A stretch of DNA of 64,000 nucleotides. It comes from Knoellia sp. S7-12 (GTDB taxonomy: Bacteria > Actinomycetota > Actinomycetes > Actinomycetales > Dermatophilaceae). The DNA lies in contig NZ_CP155449.1 of assembly GCF_040518285.1 (NCBI RefSeq), forward strand, positions 1,674,001-1,738,000, read 5' to 3'. The position numbers and the translations under genes were made by a program. The notes beneath the pieces are model-generated. The model worked only from the letters and a program-made list of their open reading frames with translations, was not told the DNA's origin and ran no database searches. Below, piece by piece: positions 1 through 10,133 of this stretch (its first letter is position 1; the number at the start of each line of letters is the position of its first letter).

Positions 1-17
1 GACGTGAGGTTCTTCTG

Positions 18-1883
18 ATGACTGAGACCTCCGCGCCCGGTGAGGGTCGGCACCCGATGACCGGCAATGCGATGTCCGGCGACGCCCGGGGCGGCATGGA
101 GCGCCACAGCTACGACGTCGTGGTGGTGGGCGCCGGCGGTGCCGGGCTGCGCGCAGCGATCGCAGCCCACGACTCCGGCGCCCGGGTCGCGGTCGTCTGC
201 AAGTCGCTGCTCGGCAAGGCCCACACCGTGATGGCCGAGGGCGGCATCGCCGCGTCGATGGGCAATGCCTACCCCGAGGACAACTGGGAGGTGCACTTTC
301 GCGACACCATGCGCGGAGGCAAGATGCTGAACAACTGGCGGATGGCCCAGTTGCACGCCCAGGAGGCGCCCGAGCGGGTGATGGAGCTCGAGGACTGGGG
401 TGCGCTGTTCGACCGCACCGAGGACGGGCTGATCAGCCAGCGTGACTTCGGCGGCCACAAGTACGCCCGCCTCGCTCACGTCGGTGACCGCACCGGACTC
501 GAGATGATCCGCACACTGCAGCAGCGCGCGGTGGCCCTCGGCATCGACGTCTTCATGGAGTGCACGGTCACCGACCTCTTCAAGGCCGACGGCAAGATCG
601 CGGGCGCCTTCGCCTACTGGCGCGAGTCCGGCCGCTTCATCGTCTTCGACACCCCCAGCGTCATCCTCGCCACCGGAGGCATCGGCAAATCCTTCAAGGT
701 GACCTCCAACTCCTGGGAGTACACCGGCGACGGCCATGCGCTGGCCATGCGGGCCGGCGCCAGCCTGATCAACATGGAGTTCGTGCAGTTCCACCCCACG
801 GGCATGGTCTGGCCGCCCTCGGTGAAGGGCTTGCTCGTGACCGAGTCGGTCCGCGGTGACGGCGGGATCCTGAAGAATTCCGAAGGCGAGAGGTTCATGT
901 TCGACTACATCCCGGACTTCTTCAAGGACGAGACGGCAGACACGATCGAGGAGGCCGATCGTTGGTACGACGACAAGAAGAACAACCGGAGACCGCCCGA
1001 GCTGCTGCCCCGTGACGAGGTCGCGCGCGCCATCAACTCCGAGATCAAGGCAGGTCGAGGCACACCGCACGGCGGCATCTATCTCGACATCGCCTCGCGG
1101 CGTGCGCCCGAGTTCATCCGCAAGCGGCTCCCGTCCATGTATCACCAGTTCAAGGAGCTGGCCGACGTCGACATCACCGCCGAGCCGATGGAGATCGGCC
1201 CGACGTGTCACTACGTCATGGGTGGCGTCGAGGTCGACGCCGACACCCAACAGAGCGAGGTGACCGGTTTGTACGCCGTGGGTGAGTGCTCGGGCGGGAT
1301 GCACGGCTCCAACCGACTCGGCGGCAACTCGCTCGGTGACCTGTTGGTCTTCGGCAAGCGGGCGGGCGAGGCCGCGACGGCATACGCCAATTCGCTCGGC
1401 GACACACGACCCCAGGTCGACGAGGCCGACGTGAAGGCAGCCCAGACGAGTGCACTGGCGCCGTTCGAGGTGGAGGGTGGGGAGAACCCCTACACGATCC
1501 AGTCCGACCTCCAGCAGTCCATGAACGACCTTGTGGGAATCATCCGCACGGCCTCCGAGCTGGAGGAGTCACTCAGCGAGATCGAGGCGTTCAAGGCGCG
1601 GGCGAAGACGATGGTCGTCGAGGGGCACCGGCAGTACAACCCCGGCTGGCATCTGGCCCTCGACCTGCGCAACATGCTTATCGTCAGTGAGTGCATCGCC
1701 AAGGCGGCGCTCGCTCGCGAGGAGTCGCGCGGCGGCCACACCCGCGACGACTTCCCGGGGCCCAATGCGGAGTGGGGGACCAAGAACCTCGTGGTCAACC
1801 TCGACGCTGAAGGCACTGGCGTTGACCTCCACGAGAAGCCGTTGCCCGAGATGCCCGATGAGCTGAAGGGGTACTTCGCATGA
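18..1883 (+). CDS. sdhA: succinate dehydrogenase / fumarate reductase flavoprotein subunit
   Basis: This is the FAD-binding catalytic subunit that oxidises succinate to fumarate and feeds electrons to the quinone pool on the inner face of the membrane. The 621-residue product has the FAD-binding GAGGAG motif near residues 38-43 after an unusual Met/Gly-rich N-terminal extension of about 30 residues. His69 in the AHTVMAEGG segment is the expected site of covalent FAD attachment. FHPTGM, RGDGG, HYVMGG and the C-terminal GSNRLGGNSLGD flavin motif are all present. The ATG at 18 is the first start; later ATGs at codons 14, 19 and 27 would shorten the extension. Its stop overlaps the sdhB start by 4 nt, so the two are translationally coupled. 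The cytochrome b subunit gene is presumably just upstream, outside the window. Confidence 0.96.
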   Translation: MTETSAPGEGRHPMTGNAMSGDARGGMERHSYDVVVVGAGGAGLRAAIAAHDSGARVAVVCKSLLGKAHTVMAEGGIAASMGNAYPEDNWEVHFRDTMRGGKMLNNWRMAQLHAQEAPERVMELEDWGALFDRTEDGLISQRDFGGHKYARLAHVGDRTGLEMIRTLQQRAVALGIDVFMECTVTDLFKADGKIAGAFAYWRESGRFIVFDTPSVILATGGIGKSFKVTSNSWEYTGDGHALAMRAGASLINMEFVQFHPTGMVWPPSVKGLLVTESVRGDGGILKNSEGERFMFDYIPDFFKDETADTIEEADRWYDDKKNNRRPPELLPRDEVARAINSEIKAGRGTPHGGIYLDIASRRAPEFIRKRLPSMYHQFKELADVDITAEPMEIGPTCHYVMGGVEVDADTQQSEVTGLYAVGECSGGMHGSNRLGGNSLGDLLVFGKRAGEAATAYANSLGDTRPQVDEADVKAAQTSALAPFEVEGGENPYTIQSDLQQSMNDLVGIIRTASELEESLSEIEAFKARAKTMVVEGHRQYNPGWHLALDLRNMLIVSECIAKAALAREESRGGHTRDDFPGPNAEWGTKNLVVNLDAEGTGVDLHEKPLPEMPDELKGYFA

Positions 1884-2656
1884 GCTACACGTTGAAGCTG
1901 AGGATCTGGCGCGGCGACAGGTCCGGTGGGGAGATCAAGGACTATCCCGTCGAGGTCTCCGAGGGCGAGGTCGTGCTCGACGCGATTCACCGCGTGCAGG
2001 GGACTCAGGCGGGTGACCTCGCGGTGCGCTGGAACTGCAAGGCCGGCAAGTGCGGATCGTGCAGCGCCGAGGTCAACGGCAAGCCGCGCCTCATGTGCAT
2101 GTGCAGGCTCTCCGACTTCGAGGAGGACGAGGTCATCACGGTCACGCCGATGCGCAGCTTCCCGGTGATCCGAGACCTGGTCACCGACGTCTCCTACAAC
2201 TACGAGAAGGCCAAGGAGCTGCCAGCCTTCGCCCCACCCGAGCGCGACGCCGATGGCAAGCGCCGCATGCAGCAGATCGACGTGGAGCGCGGCCAGGAGT
2301 TCCGCAAGTGCATCGAGTGCTTCCTGTGCCAGAACACCTGCCACGTGGTGCGCGACCACGAGGACAACAAGGAGGCGTTCGCCGGACCACGCTTCTTCCT
2401 GCGGTACGCCGAGCTAGACATGCACCCGCTCGACACCCACGACCGTAGGGCCCTCGCGCAGGAGGCGGCGGGACTGGGCATGTGCAACATCACCAAGTGC
2501 TGCACCGAGGTGTGCCCCGAAGGCATCAAGATCACCGACAACGCGATCATCCCCATGAAGGAGCGCGTCGCGGACCGCAAGTTCGACCCCTTGGTGTGGC
2601 TGGGCAGCAAGATCGGCGTCCGCAACCGCGACAACGACGGCCGCACCGAAATCTGA
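1880..2656 (+). CDS. sdhB: succinate dehydrogenase / fumarate reductase iron-sulfur subunit
   Basis: This subunit carries electrons from the SdhA flavin to the membrane quinone site. The 258-residue protein has the plant-ferredoxin type [2Fe-2S] cysteines at residues 53, 58, 61 and 73. Two C-terminal cysteine clusters, CIECFLCQNTC and CNITKCCTEVCP, ligate the [4Fe-4S] and [3Fe-4S] centres. Its length is normal for the family. The ATG overlaps the sdhA stop (ATGA), fixing the start. It is the last gene of the operon; a long hairpin follows 6 nt after the stop. Confidence 0.96.
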   Translation: MSYTLKLRIWRGDRSGGEIKDYPVEVSEGEVVLDAIHRVQGTQAGDLAVRWNCKAGKCGSCSAEVNGKPRLMCMCRLSDFEEDEVITVTPMRSFPVIRDLVTDVSYNYEKAKELPAFAPPERDADGKRRMQQIDVERGQEFRKCIECFLCQNTCHVVRDHEDNKEAFAGPRFFLRYAELDMHPLDTHDRRALAQEAAGLGMCNITKCCTEVCPEGIKITDNAIIPMKERVADRKFDPLVWLGSKIGVRNRDNDGRTEI

Positions 2657-2662
2657 CCAGCA

Positions 2663-2735
2663 GGATTCGCGCGTTTGCGTGTGCGTGCGTTGCGACGAAG
2701 GAGCACTGAGCGCGCACACGCAAAGGCACGAATCC
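2663..2735. repeat. long intergenic hairpin with conserved loop core
   Basis: The arms are 26 nt each (2663-2688 and 2710-2735, 23 of 26 paired) around a 21-nt loop, between sdhB and ftsK. There is no T-tract after the right arm. The loop and inner arm contain TTGCGACGAAGGAGCA followed by CTGAGCG. The same core is found on the opposite strand inside the hairpin at 62635-62715, whose outer stem is different. It may terminate sdhAB transcription, but the shared loop suggests a dispersed element. Confidence 0.75.
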
Positions 2736-2839
2736 ACGCGTCGGAGGGGCGAAGACCCCGTTTGCAGGGACGAGTTGCCTTGGCCATGTTGCGCGTGTGA
2801 CGCGTGTGTCTGAGGTGACTTTCGCCTAGGGTGCGGAGC

Positions 2840-5599
2840 ATGGCCTCCCGTTCAACTTCTCCAGCGCGCTCCCGTCCGGCCTCCAGCCGGCCGGCGAACC
2901 GTCGCGCGCCTGCCCGGCCCACGAGCCGCAAGAAGGCTCCGGCCAAGGGCGGCACGCCGATGCCGATCGCAGCGGTGCGCGGAGCGTGGATGGGCCTGGC
3001 CCACGCCACTGGCGGCACGGTCCGCAAGGTCTCCCACGCCGGACAGGACCTCGAACCCGAGCACCGTCGCGACGGTGCCGGCCTGACCCTCATCGTGCTG
3101 GCCGTCGTCGTGGCCGCACGCGAGTGGTGGGGTTTCAACGGGTCTGTCGGTGACGTCACCCACGCCGTCGCGGCCGGAACGTTCGGTCGCGTCGCCTACG
3201 CCCTCCCCATCGTCCTGCTGCTCTTCGGCCTCCACCTGTGGCGCACCCCGCGTGAGCACCCCGCGACCAACCGCATGGCCATCGGCACCGCCCTGCTCGC
3301 CTTCGCCAGCACCGGCATCGTGCACGTGAGTGCGGGCATCCCCGAGCCCCCGGCTGGCGCCGACGGCATGCGCGCCGCGGGCGGCATCATCGGCTTCCTC
3401 GCCTCCAGCCCGCTCGAAGCAGCAGTCTCGATCTATGGCACGATCCCGCTCCTCATCCTTGTCGGGATCTTCGGGGTGCTCGTCCTCACCGCGACGCCGG
3501 TGCACGAAATCCCGGACCGCCTCGACCAGCTGCGGGCAACGCTTCTGGGCCACCCGGCATACGCCGATGACGGCGACGACACCGATGAGGTGCCGGCCAA
3601 GAAGGCTCGCCGCAATCGCGCCCTGCCCGACGAGCCGCTCGTGGGCGACGAGGCCTACGAGCAGGCGGCCATCGTCGACTACGAGGACAAGGTCGGTGGC
3701 AAGGGGCGCAAGAACCGCCCGGCAACGACCCCGCCGCCCGTCATCGAAGAGGGCGGGCCCCGTCCCGGAGAGAAGCGACCCACGGCTCCGGGCGTTCTGG
3801 CCCCCGCCGCCAAGGCTCCGCTCGAACCGACCCGGCTCGAGGCACCGCCGACCACTCCGTTGCCGCAGCGGGTCGAGCAGCTCTCGCTCGCAGGCGACGT
3901 CACCTACACGCTTCCCGGCAACGAGGTCCTCAAGCAGGGTGCCCCGCACAAGGAGCGCTCCGAGGCCAACGACCGGGTCGTCGAGGCGCTGACCAACGTG
4001 CTGGACGAGTTCGGCATCGACGCGCAGGTCACCGGCTTCACCCGTGGACCGACGGTCACCCGCTACATCGTCGAGCTCGGCCCGGGCATCAAGGTCGAGC
4101 GCGTCACCGCGCTCTCCAAGAACATCGCGTATGCCGTCGCCTCGGCCGACGTGCGCATCCTCAGTCCCATCCCGGGCAAGTCCGCCATCGGCATCGAGAT
4201 CCCGAACCCGGACAAGGAGATGGTCTGCCTCGGTGACGTCCTGCGCAGCCGAGTCGCGCGCGACAACCACCACCCGATGGTCATGGGCGTCGGCAAGGAC
4301 GTCGAGGGCGGCTACGTCATCGCCAACCTCGCCAAGATGCCCCACCTGCTCGTCGCCGGTGCCACGGGCTCGGGCAAGTCGAGCTTCGTCAACTCGATGA
4401 TCACCTCGATCCTCATGCGGGCCACCCCCGACGAGGTGCGCATGGTGCTCGTCGACCCCAAACGGGTCGAACTCACGGCCTACGAAGGCATCCCGCACCT
4501 CATCACGCCGATCATCACCAATCCCAAGAAGGCGGCGGAGGCCCTCCAGTGGGTCGTGCGCGAGATGGATCAGCGCTACGACGACCTCGCGGCCTACGGC
4601 TACAAGCACGTCGACGACTTCAACAAGGCGGTGAAGTCCGGCAAGGTCCAGCCGCTGCCGGGCTCGAAGCGGATCATCCAGCCCTACCCCTACCTCCTCG
4701 TCGTCGTCGACGAGCTCGCTGACCTCATGATGGTTGCCCCTCGCGACGTCGAGGAGTGCATCGTCCGCATCACCCAGCTCGCGCGCGCCGCCGGCATCCA
4801 CCTCGTGCTCGCCACCCAGCGCCCGTCGGTCGACGTCGTCACCGGACTCATCAAGGCCAACGTGCCCAGCCGCATGGCGTTCGCGACGTCATCGCTCGCC
4901 GACAGCCGAGTCGTGCTCGACCAGCCCGGCGCCGAGAAGCTTCTCGGGCAGGGTGACGCACTCTTCCTGCCCATGGGCGCCAGCAAGCCGATGCGGGTCC
5001 AGGGTGCGTGGGTCACGGAGACCGAGATCCAGGAAGCGGTCGCCCACGTGACGGGTCAGCTGAAGCCGACCTATCGCGACGACGTTGCCGTGGTCGCGCC
5101 CAAGAAGAACCTTGACGATGACATCGGCGACGACCTCGACCTGTTGCTGCAGGCCACCGAACTCGTCGTGACGACCCAGTTCGGCTCCACCTCGATGCTC
5201 CAGCGCAAGCTGCGCGTCGGCTTCGCCAAGGCCGGACGTCTCATGGACCTGCTCGAGTCACGCGGGGTCGTTGGTCCCTCCGAAGGGTCCAAGGCGCGCG
5301 ATGTGCTCGTCCGCCCGGACGACCTCGAGACGACGCTTGCGCTGTTGCGCGGCGATGAGGTGCCTGATCCGGATCCGGCCTTCGACAACCAGGCCACCGA
5401 CGAGGTGCCTCAGGCCCATGTCTCGCAGGCCGATCGATCGGTTCCGTCGCCCTCGACCGCCCAGACCCAGCAGGTTCCGAACGACCGCTACGGCCCCGAC
5501 GCCGTCGCAGCCGGTCTCGCGAGTCGGCCCCAGGTCGAAGCGTGGGACGAGGACGAGGACGACAGCGAGGACGCGTGGGAACTCACCGATCACCGGTGA
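2840..5599 (+). CDS. ftsK: DNA translocase FtsK/SpoIIIE
   Basis: This is a septum-anchored ATPase that pumps chromosomal DNA during division and activates XerCD recombination at dif. From the ATG at 2840 the protein has 919 residues. A basic Arg/Ser/Pro-rich leader is followed by about four membrane segments (roughly residues 75-220), an acidic/Pro-rich linker, and the motor with Walker A GATGSGKSS near residue 507 and Walker B LVVVDELAD near residue 620. A C-terminal winged-helix gamma domain (about 763-830) is followed by an acidic tail. A GTG at 2831 in the same frame is an alternative start with no better ribosome binding site. The 3' end overlaps the convergent gene by 17 nt. Confidence 0.95.
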   Translation: MASRSTSPARSRPASSRPANRRAPARPTSRKKAPAKGGTPMPIAAVRGAWMGLAHATGGTVRKVSHAGQDLEPEHRRDGAGLTLIVLAVVVAAREWWGFNGSVGDVTHAVAAGTFGRVAYALPIVLLLFGLHLWRTPREHPATNRMAIGTALLAFASTGIVHVSAGIPEPPAGADGMRAAGGIIGFLASSPLEAAVSIYGTIPLLILVGIFGVLVLTATPVHEIPDRLDQLRATLLGHPAYADDGDDTDEVPAKKARRNRALPDEPLVGDEAYEQAAIVDYEDKVGGKGRKNRPATTPPPVIEEGGPRPGEKRPTAPGVLAPAAKAPLEPTRLEAPPTTPLPQRVEQLSLAGDVTYTLPGNEVLKQGAPHKERSEANDRVVEALTNVLDEFGIDAQVTGFTRGPTVTRYIVELGPGIKVERVTALSKNIAYAVASADVRILSPIPGKSAIGIEIPNPDKEMVCLGDVLRSRVARDNHHPMVMGVGKDVEGGYVIANLAKMPHLLVAGATGSGKSSFVNSMITSILMRATPDEVRMVLVDPKRVELTAYEGIPHLITPIITNPKKAAEALQWVVREMDQRYDDLAAYGYKHVDDFNKAVKSGKVQPLPGSKRIIQPYPYLLVVVDELADLMMVAPRDVEECIVRITQLARAAGIHLVLATQRPSVDVVTGLIKANVPSRMAFATSSLADSRVVLDQPGAEKLLGQGDALFLPMGASKPMRVQGAWVTETEIQEAVAHVTGQLKPTYRDDVAVVAPKKNLDDDIGDDLDLLLQATELVVTTQFGSTSMLQRKLRVGFAKAGRLMDLLESRGVVGPSEGSKARDVLVRPDDLETTLALLRGDEVPDPDPAFDNQATDEVPQAHVSQADRSVPSPSTAQTQQVPNDRYGPDAVAAGLASRPQVEAWDEDEDDSEDAWELTDHR

Positions 5600-6695
5600 G
5601 CTGTCCCTCCGCCTGGCCGACCTTGTCAACAGTGCGCTCGTCCGCGCTGCCGTGGGCAGTGTCGACGGCAGCAGTGTCGACGGCGGCCTCGGGTGCCGCG
5701 CGCAAGGAGTCCTCGACGTCGTCGATGAAGTCCGTGACCTCGTCGGGGCCGAACACGGGCCCACCGGCGAGATAGCCGTCGACGCCCAGCAACAGGGCGT
5801 TCGGTGAGTCGGCGAGTTCCAACGCCTGCCACGCGAGGCCCCGGTGGTCGAGCAGACTTCCAGGCGGTGTGGTCGGGATGAGCCGCTCGACGATCGGCAC
5901 CGAGAAAACCATGCGCACGTCCACGAGGCCAAGCCGCTCCTGCCAGCTCTCGATCTGCGCGATGACGTCACGGGTGGAGGCGCAGTAGCAGTTGACGAAG
6001 ACAAGGAGTTGGGCCTTGGTAGTCGCCAGCTCGCTCAGGGTGACGGGACCGGTGTCCGGGTCGAAGACGACGAGCTCCGGCGTGGGCTTGCGGACGTAGT
6101 CGTCCTCGTCGTCGGGCTGCGCGGTGGCAGCTGGCGGCTCGTGCTGGTCAGGCATCGTGAACGGTGGCGGAGACTCGAACCGGCCCACGACGAGCCCGGT
6201 CACCAGACACGCGAGGGCCGCCAGAACCAACCACAGGACGTCGCCCGCCCCAAAGTCTGAGACAAGGGACCACAAGGTGCGCCCTGACACCGCCAGGCTC
6301 AGGGTGGCGGCCGCGGCCGAGACCAGGGCCGTGTTGCGCAGGAGGGTGCGACCGGAGATCCGGTGATCACCGGCCTGACCGAAGCAGCCGCAGTCGGGTC
6401 GCGGTGTGATCGTCAGACCACGCGCAATGAGGGCCCAGTAGATGACCATCAGGCAGAGCGTGCCCGCCGCGGCACCGCCGAAGACGGGGAGCCATGGGGT
6501 GAGCAGGCCGACCACGAGCGCGAGCTCGATCCCGGGGATTGCGCGGGCGAGGGGCTCGGGGAGAATCCTGTCGGGTAGCCGTAGGTTGCGGATGATCTTG
6601 CGCAGGGAGGCACCCTTGCCGACCTTGGCCGCCGCACTGAAGGCGAGGGTACCGACGAGGACGAGTGGCGCGATCACCCAGGCGGCGTGCTGCAT
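5583..6695 (-). CDS. MauE-type redox membrane protein fused to a thioredoxin-like domain
   Basis: The product has 370 residues. The N-terminal half has several hydrophobic segments (about residues 8-25, 53-92, 118-137 and 150-172) and the DCGCFG motif at 101-106 typical of the MauE/DoxX-like family, which supports thiol redox or electron transfer in the envelope. After an acidic Pro-rich linker (about 173-205), the C-terminal half resembles a thioredoxin fold, with a redox-type CYC pair at Cys236/Cys238 in place of CxxC. The role is inferred: cytochrome c or disulfide biogenesis-like chemistry. It ends inside the 3' end of ftsK and starts 53 nt from a divergent channel gene. Confidence 0.7.
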   Translation of the reverse strand: MQHAAWVIAPLVLVGTLAFSAAAKVGKGASLRKIIRNLRLPDRILPEPLARAIPGIELALVVGLLTPWLPVFGGAAAGTLCLMVIYWALIARGLTITPRPDCGCFGQAGDHRISGRTLLRNTALVSAAAATLSLAVSGRTLWSLVSDFGAGDVLWLVLAALACLVTGLVVGRFESPPPFTMPDQHEPPAATAQPDDEDDYVRKPTPELVVFDPDTGPVTLSELATTKAQLLVFVNCYCASTRDVIAQIESWQERLGLVDVRMVFSVPIVERLIPTTPPGSLLDHRGLAWQALELADSPNALLLGVDGYLAGGPVFGPDEVTDFIDDVEDSLRAAPEAAVDTAAVDTAHGSADERTVDKVGQAEGQLTGDR

Positions 6696-6748
6696 GTCGT
6701 CATCGTAGGTCGGACCTCGCGTCCACGTCCCCGCTTAGAGTGACCGTC

Positions 6749-7456
6749 ATGGAGACGAAGCTCTGGGATGACCTGCGTGAGCCGCCGACCCGCAGCCAGC
6801 GGTGGAAGGCAGTTCTTCGCAAGCAGCCCTCCGCCTTCCTCCTTGCGGTCCAGTTGCTTGTCATCATCCTGTTGCCGTGGCTGCAGGAGCTCTACTACGG
6901 TCGCCTCGCCCTGACAGTTCTGAGTCTGTCCGCGCTCACGATCGCCGTCTTCACCGTCCGAAGCACACCGGCCCTCACCTGGCTCTCGGTCCTCATCGGC
7001 CTCCCGGCCGGGGTCCTCGAGATCTGGGCTGTCATCGCGCCGGACAACGCGGTGGTCGTCCCCCTCGCGCACACGGCCCTGTCGCTCTTCTACTTCTACA
7101 CGGCCTACGGGCTGGTCGCCTATATGTTCGAGGACGCCTGGGTGACCAAGGACGAGCTCTTTGCCGTCGGAGCCGCCTTCACGGTGCTGCTCTTCGCCTT
7201 CGCCTACCTGTTCCTCGCGATCCAGGAGCTGTGGCCCGGGTCGTTCATCGGGCACAACGAAGCGACACAGCGGACGTTCCTTGAGCTGCTCTACCTCTCG
7301 GGAGCCAACCTCACGAGCGTGGGACTGTCCGACGTCCTTCCCATCGGCTCCCAAGCCAGAGCGGTGGCGATCATCGAGCAACTGAGTGGCGTCATGTATG
7401 TCGCGATGGTCATCTCGCGCCTCGTCGCGCTCACCGTCATGCGCAACAGGGGCTGA
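6749..7456 (+). CDS. ion-channel-like membrane protein (two-helix pore family, altered filter)
   Basis: The 235-residue integral membrane protein has about five or six hydrophobic segments. Its C-terminal hairpin resembles the bacterial two-TM potassium channel domain. The pore loop reads LTSVGLSD at residues 188-195, where potassium channels have TTVGYGD, so the Tyr and second Gly of the selectivity filter are Leu and Ser. Ion selectivity therefore cannot be assumed. The ATG at 6749 was chosen because the upstream in-frame extension is Arg-rich and lies over the divergent promoter region. Its stop is 6 nt from that of the convergent dipeptidase gene. Confidence 0.65.
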   Translation: METKLWDDLREPPTRSQRWKAVLRKQPSAFLLAVQLLVIILLPWLQELYYGRLALTVLSLSALTIAVFTVRSTPALTWLSVLIGLPAGVLEIWAVIAPDNAVVVPLAHTALSLFYFYTAYGLVAYMFEDAWVTKDELFAVGAAFTVLLFAFAYLFLAIQELWPGSFIGHNEATQRTFLELLYLSGANLTSVGLSDVLPIGSQARAVAIIEQLSGVMYVAMVISRLVALTVMRNRG

Positions 7457-7462
7457 GCCGGT

Positions 7463-8647
7463 TCAGACGCCGTCGAGGTCCTCGATCCGAGCGGTGCTGG
7501 GACCACGCGACGCGCTGAGGTCGCGAGCCGTGTCCTCGACGCCCTCGAGAACGCGCAGGGCGTTGCTCCACGTCAGTTTGCCCAGATCCTCGTCGGACCA
7601 GCCGCGGTCGGCCAGCGCCTCGAGCAGGCGTGGATAGGCCGAGACGTCCTCGAGACCCGTTGGCAGAACGCCGACCCCGTCGTAGTCACCGCCGAGGCCG
7701 ATGTGATCGACGCCAGCAACCGCACGCACGTGCTCGAGGTGCTCGACGACATCTTCGAGCGTGGCCACCGGCTGAGGATGCGTCGCGCGGTGGCGCTCGA
7801 GAAACGGTGTGTATGCCGCGTGGTCGGCCCAGTGGACACCCTCGGCCGCCGCAGTATCCGCAGCCTCGAGGTCCCACTCGCGCACGGCGCGCGAGATGAA
7901 CTTGGGCACGAACGTGACCATGCAGAGGCCGCCGTTGTCGGAGAGCTGGGCAAGGACGTCGTCGGGGACGTTGCGAGGGTGGTCGCAGACGGCGCGAGCA
8001 GAGGAGTGCGAGAACATGACCGGCGCCGTCGTCGTGGCGAGGGCGTGACGCATCGTGTCGGCCGAGACGTGGGACAGGTCGACGGCCATGCCGATGCGGT
8101 TCATCTCGCGCACGACCTCGTGGCCGAAGGGGGAGAGACCACCGAGGACCGGCTCGTCGGTGGCCGAGTCCGCCCATGGGACGTTGTCGTTGTGGGTGAG
8201 CGTCAGGTAGCGGACGCCCAATGTGTGGAGCATGCGCAGGGCCCCGAGCGAGGAGTCGATGCTGTGGCCGCCCTCGGCGCCCATCAGGGACGCGATGCGT
8301 CCGGAGGCACGTGCGGCACGCACGTCCGCTGAGCTGACCGCGAGAGCCAGCTCACCGGCATACCGGGTCGTCATTGTCCTGACGAAGTCGATCTGCTCGA
8401 GCGTGGCCGTGACGGCCTTCTCGCCGGCCCACTTGGCGTCGACGTAGACCGACCAGAACTGCGCCCCCATCCCGCCGCGACGCATGCGGGCGATGTCGGT
8501 GTGCGTGGTGCGGACGTCTCCAGCGAGGTCGAGGCGGTCGAGGTCGTACGCCACCTGCTTGCGAGCCTCCCAGGGCAAGTCGTTGTGGCCGTCCCAGACG
8601 GGGTGGGTGGCGAGCAGGGTGGCGATGGGTTGGGACGTTGACGTCAT
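7463..8647 (-). CDS. membrane dipeptidase, peptidase family M19
   Basis: This is a predicted zinc-dependent dipeptidase of the renal-dipeptidase family, hydrolysing dipeptides in the cytoplasm in bacteria. The 394-residue protein has the N-terminal metal-binding WDGHNDLPW, the bridging Glu in [10 protein letters not shown], the His of VDLSHVS, and the late IGLGGDYDG motif typical of the family. No signal peptide is evident. A start at the ATG ending at 8647 (MTSTSQ) fits family length. It is a monocistronic gene convergent with the channel gene and divergent from rimO, with 69 nt between starts. Confidence 0.88.
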   Translation of the reverse strand: MTSTSQPIATLLATHPVWDGHNDLPWEARKQVAYDLDRLDLAGDVRTTHTDIARMRRGGMGAQFWSVYVDAKWAGEKAVTATLEQIDFVRTMTTRYAGELALAVSSADVRAARASGRIASLMGAEGGHSIDSSLGALRMLHTLGVRYLTLTHNDNVPWADSATDEPVLGGLSPFGHEVVREMNRIGMAVDLSHVSADTMRHALATTTAPVMFSHSSARAVCDHPRNVPDDVLAQLSDNGGLCMVTFVPKFISRAVREWDLEAADTAAAEGVHWADHAAYTPFLERHRATHPQPVATLEDVVEHLEHVRAVAGVDHIGLGGDYDGVGVLPTGLEDVSAYPRLLEALADRGWSDEDLGKLTWSNALRVLEGVEDTARDLSASRGPSTARIEDLDGV

Positions 8648-8716
8648 CAGCCCAACCTAGGACACCGGCGGCTGGCACGGTCCGGGCAGCACCTCCCACG
8701 CAACTAGAGTGGGTGC

Positions 8717-10123
8717 ATGCCTGCATCCGACACCACCACGCGCTCGGTGGCCGTCGTCACCCTTGGCTGCACCCGCAACGACGTCGACTCGGAGGAGCTG
8801 GCCGGGCGGCTCAAGGCCGGCGGCTGGACGCTCGTCGATGATGCCTCGGAGGCCGACGTCGCCGTCGTCAACACGTGTGGCTTCGTCGAGCAGGCCAAGA
8901 AGGACTCGATCGACAGCCTCATCGAAGCCTCGTCGCTCAAGGAGACCGGCCGGACCCAGAAGGTCGTCGCCGTGGGCTGCCTTGCCGAGCGCTACGGCCA
9001 GACGCTCGCCGACGAGCTCCCGGAGGCTGACGCGGTCCTCGGCTTCGACTCCTACGCCGACATGTCGACGCACCTGCGCACGATCCTCGACGGCGGCGAG
9101 GTCGCGAGTCACGTGCCGAGCGACCGTCGCAAGCTGCTGCCCCTGTCGCCAGCGACGCGCCAGCAGGCCTCCGCCGACGTGGCGCTCCCGGGCCACTCAG
9201 CTCCCCGGGTCCGTCTGGAGACCGGCCCCTGGGCACCCCTCAAGATTGCCAGCGGTTGCGACCGGCGCTGCGCCTTCTGCGCCATCCCGATGTTCCGTGG
9301 CTCCTTCGTCTCTCGGCGCCCGACCGACGTCATCGAGGAGGCCCGGTGGCTCGCGACGCAGGGCGTGCGCGAACTCTTCCTCGTGAGCGAGAACTCCACG
9401 TCCTACGGCAAGGACCTCGGCGACCTCGCTCTCATGGACGCCCTGCTGCCCGAGCTCGCCGACCTCGACGGCATCGAGCGGGTTCGGGTGTCCTATCTCC
9501 AGCCGGCCGAGGTGCGCCCCGGCCTGCTCGACGCCATGGTCGCCATCCCCGAGGTCATGCCCTGGTTCGACCTGTCCTTCCAGCATGCCTCGGCGCCACT
9601 ACTACGCCGGATGCGCCGCTTTGGTGGCACCGAGCCCTTCCTCGGGCTCATCGACGACGTGCGTCGCCGCTCGCCGCTGGCCGGCATCCGCAGCAACGTC
9701 ATCGTCGGCTTCCCCGGGGAGACCGAGGCCGAGGTCGATGAGCTGGCGGAGTTCCTCACCGCTGCTCGCCTCGACGTCGTGGGCGTCTTCGGCTACTCCG
9801 ACGAGGACGGCACGGAGGGCGAGCTGCTGACCGGCAAGATCGCTCCCCAGGCGATCTCCGAGCGAGTCGAACGCATCACCGACCTCATCGAGGAGCTCAC
9901 CGCGCAGCGTGCGGAGGATCGGATCGGCGAGAGTGTCCGAGTTCTCATCGAGGAAACCAACGCAGGCGACAACGGTGATGACGTGATCGGACGCGCAGAG
10001 CACCAGGGGCCGGACGTCGACGGGACCACGCGAGTCGTTGCCTCAACCGCCGTCATCGGCGAGACCGTGCTCGCGACCGTGGTGGGGACCGAAGGTATCG
10101 ACCTCGTCGCGGTTTCAGCATGA
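8717..10123 (+). CDS. rimO: ribosomal protein S12 (Asp89) methylthiotransferase
   Basis: This radical-SAM enzyme adds a methylthio group to Asp89 of ribosomal protein S12. The 468-residue protein has the N-terminal UPF0004 domain with three cluster cysteines (LGCTRND, NTCGF, VGCLAE). The radical-SAM core follows with [11 protein letters not shown], then a C-terminal TRAM domain. [12 protein letters not shown] and GSFVSR favour RimO over MiaB; the true miaB is at 29972. The next gene starts 10 nt downstream, as expected for the actinobacterial rimO-pgsA-cinA order. Confidence 0.95.
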   Translation: MPASDTTTRSVAVVTLGCTRNDVDSEELAGRLKAGGWTLVDDASEADVAVVNTCGFVEQAKKDSIDSLIEASSLKETGRTQKVVAVGCLAERYGQTLADELPEADAVLGFDSYADMSTHLRTILDGGEVASHVPSDRRKLLPLSPATRQQASADVALPGHSAPRVRLETGPWAPLKIASGCDRRCAFCAIPMFRGSFVSRRPTDVIEEARWLATQGVRELFLVSENSTSYGKDLGDLALMDALLPELADLDGIERVRVSYLQPAEVRPGLLDAMVAIPEVMPWFDLSFQHASAPLLRRMRRFGGTEPFLGLIDDVRRRSPLAGIRSNVIVGFPGETEAEVDELAEFLTAARLDVVGVFGYSDEDGTEGELLTGKIAPQAISERVERITDLIEELTAQRAEDRIGESVRVLIEETNAGDNGDDVIGRAEHQGPDVDGTTRVVASTAVIGETVLATVVGTEGIDLVAVSA

Positions 10124-10133
10124 AGGTCCTGCG

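Noticed and set aside
2852..4801. A 649-codon open frame antisense to ftsK
   Set aside because: The encoded protein is an Asp/Val/Gly/Arg-biased string with no motif, as expected opposite a G+C-rich gene; ftsK on the other strand is fully supported.
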